Shown here: one piece after another, positions 1 through 5,153 of the stretch | Numbering within the stretch: the first letter of the stretch is position 1 | Layout: each line of letters starts with the position of its first letter | From: an uncultured Actinomycetes bacterium | GTDB taxonomy: Bacteria; Actinomycetota; Actinomycetes; Nanopelagicales; Nanopelagicaceae | NCBI GenBank assembly: GCA_903891755.1 | Contig: CAITFY010000020.1 | Coordinates: 1 to 5,153, forward strand | Direction of reading: 5' to 3' | DNA: 5,153 bases | Notes under the pieces: model-generated | Databases searched by the model: none | What the model saw: only the letters and a program-made list of their open reading frames with translations | What the model was told of the DNA's origin: nothing | Program-made: the position numbers and the translations under genes

Positions 1-960
1 CTTACCCTTCGGCAGCAACCCCTGATCCTTCTTCTTAAATAAGCCTGCAATTCCAGCGGCGCTAGAAGGTTCTACAAAGACACCTTCCTTTGCAGCAACT
101 AAACGATAAGCGCTCAAAATCTCTTCATCAGTTACTGAATCAATGAGTCCGCCTGAACTATCTCTTGCATCAATCGCTTGCTGCCAAGATGCGGGATTTC
201 CGATGCGAATTGCCGTCGCAATCGTCTCCGGATTTTGAACAATTTCACCGCGAACGATCGGAGCAGCACCAGCGGCTTGAAAGCCCCACATATGTGGCAA
301 CTTAGTGGCGATGTGATCGGCGTAGTACTCGGTGTAGCCCTTCCAATATGCGGTGATGTTTCCTGCATTACCCACCGGGAGTACGTGATAGTCCGGAGCA
401 TCACCCAACATATCTACGATCTCAAAAGACGCGGTCTTCTGACCTTCGATTCTAAAAGGGTTCACTGAATTAACGAGAGCAACGGGATAGGTATTTGCGA
501 GATCGCGAGCAAGTGTTAAGCAATCATCAAAATTGCCATCTACTTGAAGCAAGGTTGCGCCGTGAGCAATCGCTTGCGCTAACTTGCCCATTGCAATCTT
601 TCCCTGTGGCACCAAGACCACCGGAGTCATTCCAGCCTTCGTCGCATAAGCCGCGGCACTTGCAGAGGTGTTTCCAGTGGATGCGCAGATAACTGCCTTG
701 GCACCCTCTTCTGCTGCCTTGGAGATCGCCATCGTCATGCCGCGATCTTTAAATGAACCGGTTGGATTTGCGCCTTCAACCTTGAGCCAAATCTCATTTC
801 CTAACATCTCAGAGAGGACGCAAGCCGCTACTAATGGAGTTCCGCCTTCACGAAGTGAGACCACAGGAGTCTTTGAAGAAACAGGTAGCCGATCGCGATA
901 TTCATCAATAACACCGCGCCACTGATGGGCACCCGTAACTGGCTTTGAAAAGATTCCCAT
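1..960 (-). CDS. thrC: Threonine synthase, C-terminus cut by left window edge
   Basis: This enzyme converts O-phospho-L-homoserine to L-threonine and phosphate, the last step of threonine synthesis, using pyridoxal phosphate (PLP) in the cytoplasm. The frame is open from the ATG at 958-960 to the window edge, giving 320 residues with no stop; actinobacterial ThrC is about 360, so roughly 40 C-terminal residues are missing. Visible motifs are EGGTPL (38-43), the PLP-lysine motif GSFKDRG with Lys71, the substrate-loop ASTGNTSASAAAYA (93-106), PQGKIAMGKLAQ (118-129), SVNPFRIEGQKT (165-176) and the PLP phosphate-binding loop GNAGN (197-201). The compact start GIFSKPVTGAHQWRGVI and lack of a long N-terminal domain match the short bacterial type, close to the mycobacterial enzyme as I recall it. 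Its ATG shares one base with the hom stop (TAATG), so it is probably translationally coupled to hom. It is undamaged in the visible part. Identity is near certain. Confidence 0.97.
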   Translation of the reverse strand, partial: MGIFSKPVTGAHQWRGVIDEYRDRLPVSSKTPVVSLREGGTPLVAACVLSEMLGNEIWLKVEGANPTGSFKDRGMTMAISKAAEEGAKAVICASTGNTSASAAAYATKAGMTPVVLVPQGKIAMGKLAQAIAHGATLLQVDGNFDDCLTLARDLANTYPVALVNSVNPFRIEGQKTASFEIVDMLGDAPDYHVLPVGNAGNITAYWKGYTEYYADHIATKLPHMWGFQAAGAAPIVRGEIVQNPETIATAIRIGNPASWQQAIDARDSSGGLIDSVTDEEILSAYRLVAAKEGVFVEPSSAAGIAGLFKKKDQGLLPKGK

Positions 961-2267
961 TAGATCAACCCTTCGACGCGAATAACACTCACAACTTTCT
1001 GAACAACTTCTAGTTCGCGCAAATCCTTAACAGTATTTGCGAGTGATGACTCGGTAGCGATGTGGGTAAGCACCACGAGTTCGGCATCTCCCCCGCGACC
1101 TTCTTGACGCACGGTCATGATGGAGACATCGTTCTTCGCAACAGTGCTAGCAACCGAGGCAAGAACACCGGGAACATCTGCAACATCCATGCGAATTAAA
1201 TAGCGAGTACGGCTTACACCAATCGGGGCAATATCGAGATCTGCATAATCTGTCTCAGTTGGTCCAAGACTTCCCTCATTACGATTTCGAGCAACTGCTA
1301 CGAGATCTCCCAAGATTGCTGATGCAGTAGGAGTTCCTCCAGCGCCACGGCCGTAGAACATCAACTCACCTGCGGACTCACACTTAACGAATACCGCGTT
1401 AAAAGCTTCGCGGACTGAGGCCAAGGGATGTGTCACAGGAATCATGGTTGGATGAACGCGGACCGAAATAGTTTCCTCTTTACTTCCATGTAATTCATTC
1501 GCTTCAGCAATCGCAAGCAACTTAATAACAAAGCCCATCGCCTTTGCGACACTAACATCATCTGCGGTGATCGCACGAATACCTTCGCGATACACATCTT
1601 CATCGGTTACTTGAGTGTGAAATGCGAGGCCCGCCAAGATCGCAGCCTTAGCTGCTGCATCAAAACCATCTACATCGGCCGTTGGGTCTGCCTCTGCATA
1701 ACCCAGAGCCTGGGCTTCAAGGAGTGCGCCTTCGAAGGAGGCACCAGTTTCATGCATCTTGGTCAAAATGTAATTTGTAGTTCCGTTGATAATTCCCATC
1801 ACGCGCTCGACGTGATCTCCGACCAAACTTTCTGCGAGCGGGCGCAAGATTGGAATTGCACCTGCGACGGCCGCTTCATAATAAAAATCCACGTCGGCGA
1901 GATCTGATGCATGGAAGAGTTCTGCACCATGCTTTGCAAGAAGCGCCTTATTAGCGGTAACTACAGCTTTTCCATGTGTCATAGCTTTTAGAATTAAAGA
2001 ACGGGCTGGCTCGATTCCGCCCATCACCTCGATGACCAGATCGATCTCTGGATCGGTCACGATTGAATCTGAATCAGTAGTGAGCAAAGTAGGGTCGATG
2101 CCGGGGCGAGGGGTGGTGAGATCTCGAACGGCGATCTTGGTAATGACTAGGCCAACGCCAGCGCGAGCGGCGAGGTCAACTTGGTTTGCCACCATAAGGC
2201 GGGCAACTTCAGCGCCAACCGTTCCAGCGCCGAGCAAGCCGACGCGTAATACGCGATCGTTGCTCAT
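960..2267 (-). CDS. hom: Homoserine dehydrogenase, monofunctional with C-terminal ACT domain
   Basis: It reduces L-aspartate 4-semialdehyde to L-homoserine with NAD(P)H, the committed step to threonine and methionine. The 435-residue protein is of normal length for the actinobacterial form (called thrA in mycobacteria). It is not fused to aspartate kinase. Domains in order: Rossmann fold with GLLGAGTVG (10-18); TANKALL (105-111), where Lys107 aligns by motif with the yeast active-site lysine; the core motif NGTTNYI (161-167); the family signature GYAEADPTADVDG (189-201) followed by FDAAAK, with Glu192, Asp203 and Lys207 spaced like yeast Glu208, Asp219 and Lys223; YGRGAGGTPTASA (305-317); and an ACT domain from about 356 (DVADVPGVLASVA). 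In this family the ACT domain mediates threonine feedback inhibition; that it does so here is inferred. The ATG is chosen because a good AGAGGA site precedes it, and the frame upstream to a stop at 2325-2327 has no ATG, GTG or TTG. Confidence 0.98.
   Translation of the reverse strand: MSNDRVLRVGLLGAGTVGAEVARLMVANQVDLAARAGVGLVITKIAVRDLTTPRPGIDPTLLTTDSDSIVTDPEIDLVIEVMGGIEPARSLILKAMTHGKAVVTANKALLAKHGAELFHASDLADVDFYYEAAVAGAIPILRPLAESLVGDHVERVMGIINGTTNYILTKMHETGASFEGALLEAQALGYAEADPTADVDGFDAAAKAAILAGLAFHTQVTDEDVYREGIRAITADDVSVAKAMGFVIKLLAIAEANELHGSKEETISVRVHPTMIPVTHPLASVREAFNAVFVKCESAGELMFYGRGAGGTPTASAILGDLVAVARNRNEGSLGPTETDYADLDIAPIGVSRTRYLIRMDVADVPGVLASVASTVAKNDVSIMTVRQEGRGGDAELVVLTHIATESSLANTVKDLRELEVVQKVVSVIRVEGLI
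969..974 (-). promoter_or_regulatory. Ribosome binding site of thrC, inside the hom coding end
   Basis: The minus strand reads GAAGGG here, eight bases before the thrC ATG. It lies in the last codons of hom (Val-Glu-Gly-Leu-Ile-stop). This is a usable Shine-Dalgarno sequence and, with the TAATG overlap, fixes the thrC start. Ribosomes ending hom would sit over it, as expected for termination-reinitiation. Confidence 0.65.
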
Positions 2268-2276
2268 CGTTTCACA

Positions 2277-2282
2277 TCCTCT
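2277..2282 (-). promoter_or_regulatory. Ribosome binding site of hom
   Basis: The minus strand reads AGAGGA, nine bases before the hom ATG. It is the clearest Shine-Dalgarno match among the three visible starts. It overlaps two bases of the TAG stop (2281-2283) of a possible upstream minicistron, so translation of that minicistron could affect access to it. Confidence 0.75.
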
Positions 2283-2313
2283 AATTAACGTATTCCATGA
2301 GCTTCTCCGCCAT
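2281..2313 (-). other. Possible leader minicistron before hom, 10 codons (or the last 5)
   Basis: A short frame encodes MAEKLMEYVN and ends at TAG. The first ATG (2311-2313) has no convincing ribosome site. The internal ATG (2296-2298) does: GGAG at 2305-2308 lies six bases before it, which would give a five-residue peptide, MEYVN. The stop overlaps the hom Shine-Dalgarno. The frame contains no threonine or isoleucine codons and only one lysine codon, so it is not a classic amino-acid attenuator. The frame is in phase with lysA beyond its stop. Frames this short arise often by chance, so translation is only a possibility. Confidence 0.25.
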
Positions 2314-2316
2314 GGA
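2294..2316 (-). repeat. Small inverted repeat in the lysA-hom spacer
   Basis: TCCATG (2311-2316, minus strand) is perfectly complementary to CATGGA (2294-2299), giving a six-base-pair stem with an 11-base loop. The loop contains the GGAG described for the minicistron, and both minicistron ATGs fall within the stem arms. It has no following T-run, so it is not a terminator. The stem is short and may be fortuitous. If it forms, it would mask the minicistron starts and leave the hom ribosome site, 11 bases downstream, free. Confidence 0.3.
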
Positions 2317-2340
2317 TAAGGTGCTTAGTATCTCAAAAAA

Positions 2341-3672
2341 CTAGATCTCAAGCGCCAATAAATCTGCGATCTGCTCGCGTCGCACGATTAATCGGGCAGA
2401 TCCATCAATAACGGCGATTACAGCCGGGCGTGGAAGGTGGTTGTAATTGGAAGCCATGCTGTACCCGTATGCGCCAGTGGCTGGAATGGCCAATAAATCA
2501 CCTGGTTGCACATCGGCCGAGAGTGCAATTTCGCGGATGATGATGTCTCCGCTCTCGCAATGCTTTCCAACAACGCGGCTACTTGCAGTCGGACCAAGAG
2601 GTAATCGATTTGCGACAATCGCTAGGTACTCAGCACCATAAAGTGCCGGCCTAATGTTGTCGCTCATGCCACCATCGACGGCGACATATTTACGTGATGC
2701 TCCACCATCTAGTTCAACATCCTTGGTTGTGCCGACCGTGTACAAGGTTGTAGTTGATGGACCCACAATCGCGCGACCTGGCTCAATGGAGATTATTGGT
2801 AGCGCTAAACCATTCTGCTCACACTGCTCTTTAACAATTGAAGCGAGTTCGCTCATGATGGTGAGTGGATTAAGGGTGACTTCGCCTGGCAGATAAGCGA
2901 TTCCGTATCCCCCACCAAGATCTAACTCCGGCAACTGCCTTCCATAGGTATCGCGATAACGAGCGAGCAAGGTAATCAACTTCTTTGCAGCAGCAGCAAA
3001 CCCCTCGCTCTTGAAAATCTGCGAACCGATATGTGAATGCAGGCCGAGTAATTCCAGAGATGGTTCACCGTGGATTGCGCTTATTGCATCCCATGCTGCT
3101 CCGCTTGCAAGTGAAAATCCAAACTTCACATCTTCATGTGCGGTGGAAATAAATTCGTGGGTATGCGCCTCTACGCCAGGAGTAACGCGAATCAAAACTT
3201 TTTGAACCGTGCCAAGTTCTTGCGCAATTCGTGCGACTCGCTCAATTTCAAAGAATGAATCCACAACGATGGTGCGAACACCATATGAAATCGCACTTCG
3301 GATTTCCTCTTCGGATTTATTGTTTCCGTGCATCTCAATTCTTGCTGGCGGGAAATTCGTCGCTACTGCAACCGCAAGTTCCCCTCCAGTGCAAACATCA
3401 ATTCCAATTCCAACGCCATCAACCCAGCGCGCAATCTCCTTAGCAAGAAAAGATTTTGCTGCGTAATACACCGAACCTGAATTTTTTCCGAAAGTCTCTT
3501 CTAATGCACTCTTCCATGCGAGTGCTCGGGATTTGAAATCTGCTTCATCGACAACAAAGAGCGGTGTTCCAAATTGCAGAGCGAGATCCGAAGCGCTCAC
3601 TCCCCCGATGGTTAAATGATCTAATTCAAAGCGCGAGGTGCTTGAGAAAACGGCAGGATCAAATGCGCTCAT
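2341..3672 (-). CDS. lysA: Diaminopimelate decarboxylase
   Basis: It decarboxylates meso-2,6-diaminopimelate to L-lysine, the last lysine step, with PLP as cofactor. It is a fold-type III enzyme acting as a cytoplasmic dimer. At 443 residues it has the normal actinobacterial length. Motifs in order: YYAAKSF with the PLP-binding Lys73; GIDVCTGGEL (90-99); HGNNKS (115-120); LHSHIGSQ (211-218), whose second histidine is 214; DLGGGYGIAY (251-260), binding the PLP phosphate; SIEPGR (295-300); AVDGGMSDNIRPALYGA (331-347); and the catalytic-cysteine motif CESGD (372-376), which in this family comes from the partner subunit; then GAYGYSMASNYN (400-411). The CESGD and N-terminal KSF features separate it from ornithine or arginine decarboxylases of the same fold. 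The ATG follows the argS TAG by two bases. Only a weak purine-rich sequence, AAAAG, precedes it, so it probably depends on ribosomes arriving from argS. It is intact. Confidence 0.98.
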   Translation of the reverse strand: MSAFDPAVFSSTSRFELDHLTIGGVSASDLALQFGTPLFVVDEADFKSRALAWKSALEETFGKNSGSVYYAAKSFLAKEIARWVDGVGIGIDVCTGGELAVAVATNFPPARIEMHGNNKSEEEIRSAISYGVRTIVVDSFFEIERVARIAQELGTVQKVLIRVTPGVEAHTHEFISTAHEDVKFGFSLASGAAWDAISAIHGEPSLELLGLHSHIGSQIFKSEGFAAAAKKLITLLARYRDTYGRQLPELDLGGGYGIAYLPGEVTLNPLTIMSELASIVKEQCEQNGLALPIISIEPGRAIVGPSTTTLYTVGTTKDVELDGGASRKYVAVDGGMSDNIRPALYGAEYLAIVANRLPLGPTASSRVVGKHCESGDIIIREIALSADVQPGDLLAIPATGAYGYSMASNYNHLPRPAVIAVIDGSARLIVRREQIADLLALEI

Positions 3673-3674
3673 GG

Positions 3675-5153
3675 CTACATCTTTTCTGGAGCGGTGACAC
3701 CGAGCAAGGCTAGCGAATTGGCGATGACTCTTGCGGTGGCGCTACAGAGAGTTGCCCGAGCGCTATGGAGCTCTGTTGCGGGTTCATCTCCTAAAGGAAG
3801 AACGCGGCAATCAGCATAAAAGCGGTGATAAATACCGGCTAGCTCTTCGGCGTATCGCGCGATTCGATGTGGTTCACGCAATTCCGCTGCCCCTGCGACA
3901 ACCCGTGGGAACTCTGCGAGGGCGCCGATCAGCTCTCTCTCGCGTTCATTTTCGAGCAATTCTGGATGAATCTGATCTGCTCCATAGGTAATTCCAAGGT
4001 CAGTCGTATTACGGAGTACCGCACAAATACGAGCATGTGCGTATTGAACATAATAGACAGGATTTTCGTTGGTGCGACTGCGAAGAACATCAACGTCCAT
4101 GACCATAGGGGTATCTACTGGATAGCGAATCAAGGTATAGCGTGCTGCATCAACTCCAACTTTTTCAACCAGCTCTTCTAAAGTGATAATTGTTCCGGCG
4201 CGCTTGCTGAGTTTTAACTCCTCGCCATTTTCCATGATCTTCACCATCTGGCCGATAAGCACATCAATGTTGTAATTTGGATCATCGCCTGCGCAGGCAG
4301 CAATTGCTTTGAGACGATGTACATAACCGTGATGATCTGCGCCGAGCATGTAAATGCAGATATCGAAACCACGTTCGCGCTTACTGATGTAATAGGCAGA
4401 GTCAGATGCGAAGTACGCGAAGGCTCCATCTGATTTAATCATGACGCGATCTTTATCATCACCGAAATCTGTGGTGCGAAGCCACGTTGCGCCACCATCT
4501 TCAAAGACGTGACCTTGTTCCTTGAGGCGTTCTAAACAATGCTTAAAGAAATCATTTTCATATAGAGATTTCTCCGAGAACCAGATATCGAAATTGGTAC
4601 GAAAGTTTGCAAGCACTCTCTGTTGATCGGCGAGTTGAAGCGCATATCCTGCATCGCGAAATGCATCAAAACTTTGCGCCTCCGGAAGTTCTAAGAACTC
4701 TGGATGTTCAGCTTTGATGTGCGCGGCTAAATCAGTGATGTACTCGCCGTGATATCCATCCTCGGGAACTGATAGTCCTTGTGCTGCGGCGCGAATAGAT
4801 GCGCCAAATAGTTCCATCTGATTTCCACGGTCGTTGATATAGAACTCGCGAGTGACCTTTGCGCCCGCTGCAGAGAGAACTCTGCCTAAGGCGTCACCAA
4901 CAGCGGCCCACCGGGTGTGTCCCAGGTGAAGAGGTCCAGTTGGGTTGGCACTAATGAATTCGAGATTGATTGATTTACCGGCAAGCGCGCTTCCATGGCC
5001 GTACTTATCGCCCTCGCTCAAGATGGCGGCGATGATGGTGCCCTGCCCAGCTCTGGCGAGGGTGATATTGAGAAATCCTGGTCCGGCGATGTCTATCGCA
5101 GAGATAGATCCTTTGATTTCAACATCTGCTAATAGATATGTGCGAAGCAGTTC
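3675..5153 (-). CDS. argS: Arginyl-tRNA synthetase, N-terminus cut by right window edge
   Basis: It charges tRNA-Arg with arginine using ATP and is a class I aminoacyl-tRNA synthetase. The frame has no stop up to the edge, giving 492 residues; the family usually has about 550-580, so some 55-60 or more N-terminal residues are missing, mainly of the additional N-terminal tRNA-contacting domain. Counting from the edge, AIDIAGPGFLNITL (about 20-33) is the usual junction before the catalytic domain. EFISANPTGPLHLGHTR follows, with the HIGH motif as HLGH (76-79). Then come GADHHGY (272-278) and a KMSK-type loop KLSKR (314-318), present here although many ArgRS lack a recognisable one. The C-terminal anticodon-binding helical domain begins around NPVYYVQYAHAR (364-375) and ends with the common LLGVTAPEKM. 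The true start is outside the window; a TTG at 5019-5021 should not be taken as the start because clear family sequence continues upstream. Confidence 0.98.
   Translation of the reverse strand, partial: ELLRTYLLADVEIKGSISAIDIAGPGFLNITLARAGQGTIIAAILSEGDKYGHGSALAGKSINLEFISANPTGPLHLGHTRWAAVGDALGRVLSAAGAKVTREFYINDRGNQMELFGASIRAAAQGLSVPEDGYHGEYITDLAAHIKAEHPEFLELPEAQSFDAFRDAGYALQLADQQRVLANFRTNFDIWFSEKSLYENDFFKHCLERLKEQGHVFEDGGATWLRTTDFGDDKDRVMIKSDGAFAYFASDSAYYISKRERGFDICIYMLGADHHGYVHRLKAIAACAGDDPNYNIDVLIGQMVKIMENGEELKLSKRAGTIITLEELVEKVGVDAARYTLIRYPVDTPMVMDVDVLRSRTNENPVYYVQYAHARICAVLRNTTDLGITYGADQIHPELLENERERELIGALAEFPRVVAGAAELREPHRIARYAEELAGIYHRFYADCRVLPLGDEPATELHSARATLCSATARVIANSLALLGVTAPEKM
3681..3685 (-). 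promoter_or_regulatory. Weak ribosome binding site of lysA within the argS end
   Basis: The minus strand reads AAAAG, eight bases before the lysA ATG and within the final Glu-Lys-Met codons of argS. It matches the anti-Shine-Dalgarno poorly. The TAG-CC-ATG junction makes coupled reinitiation after argS more plausible than strong independent initiation. Confidence 0.35.

Larger units (their letters stand above)
2268..2340 (-). other. lysA-hom intergenic spacer, only gap in the window
   Basis: These 73 bases separate the lysA stop from the hom ATG. They begin, in transcription order, with six T residues immediately after the lysA TAG, and then hold the hairpin, minicistron and hom ribosome site listed separately. 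I found no convincing promoter: a TTGAGA (2331-2336) resembles a -35 box but no -10 box follows at a suitable distance. The gap is too short for a lysine riboswitch. Readthrough from lysA into hom is the simplest reading. Confidence 0.6.

Noticed and set aside
178..468. Plus-strand and frame-shifted minus-strand frames over thrC
   Set aside because: They overlap the well-conserved thrC frame, which is open over the whole of 1-960, and show no independent gene features.
2032..2319. Plus-strand frame opposite the hom start and spacer
   Set aside because: Low-complexity Arg/Thr/Ser-rich translation, no ribosome site, and lies antisense to strongly supported hom coding sequence.
2331..2340. Promoter for hom based on TTGAGA, or terminator based on the T-run after lysA
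   Set aside because: No -10 box sits at a proper distance from TTGAGA, and no stable GC-rich stem directly precedes the six T residues.
2268..2340. Lysine riboswitch or threonine attenuator before hom
   Set aside because: The 73-base gap is too short for a lysine riboswitch, and there is no run of Thr/Ile/Lys codons or paired terminator/antiterminator stems.
3867..4181. 104-codon plus-strand frame opposite argS
   Set aside because: It is the shadow of the conserved ArgRS C-terminal region; no recognisable domain or ribosome site.
3675..5021. TTG at 5019-5021 as the argS start
   Set aside because: The frame continues upstream without a stop to the window edge and encodes clear ArgRS sequence (AGPGFLNITL), so the gene is edge-truncated and the TTG is an internal Leu codon.
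960..5153. Unusual domain fusions, frameshifts or missing catalytic residues in argS, lysA or hom
   Set aside because: Each protein reads through at the usual length (argS up to the window edge) with the expected motifs in order; nothing is missing or added in the visible parts.

Overview
The window is a compact stretch of housekeeping metabolism, with every gene on the minus strand. Read in the direction of transcription (right to left), the order is argS (arginyl-tRNA synthetase, N-terminus beyond the right edge), lysA (diaminopimelate decarboxylase, complete), hom (homoserine dehydrogenase, complete) and thrC (threonine synthase, C-terminus beyond the left edge). About 98% of the bases are coding. 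The only real intergenic space is 73 bases between lysA and hom.

The order argS-lysA-hom-thrC is a recognised actinobacterial arrangement; Mycobacterium tuberculosis has argS-lysA-thrA-thrC-thrB-rho. The protein sequences, ThrC in particular, also look actinobacterial. The base composition is not that of a typical high-GC actinomycete: sampled lines run from about 42% to 62% G+C and average close to half, with many A/T-ending codons. An actinobacterium of moderate or reduced GC fits best, for example a free-living aquatic lineage such as the acI/Nanopelagicales group. That placement is an inference from gene order, protein character and composition only.

The genes serve the aspartate family of amino acids. 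LysA makes lysine from meso-diaminopimelate. Hom reduces aspartate semialdehyde to homoserine, the branch point to threonine and methionine. ThrC makes threonine from O-phosphohomoserine. ThrB, the kinase that links Hom and ThrC, is not in the window and probably lies just past the left edge. ArgS is a translation enzyme whose linkage to lysA is conserved in actinobacteria. The junctions are tight: TAG-CC-ATG between argS and lysA, and TAATG between hom and thrC. This suggests one transcript with translational coupling.

I saw no mobile element, CRISPR array, RNA gene, phage gene or unknown protein. The only sequence not explained by the four genes is the lysA-hom spacer. It holds a small hairpin, a possible 5- or 10-codon minicistron whose stop overlaps the hom ribosome binding site, and an ATGTGA start-stop just before hom. 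These are modest, testable leads and not evidence of a new system.
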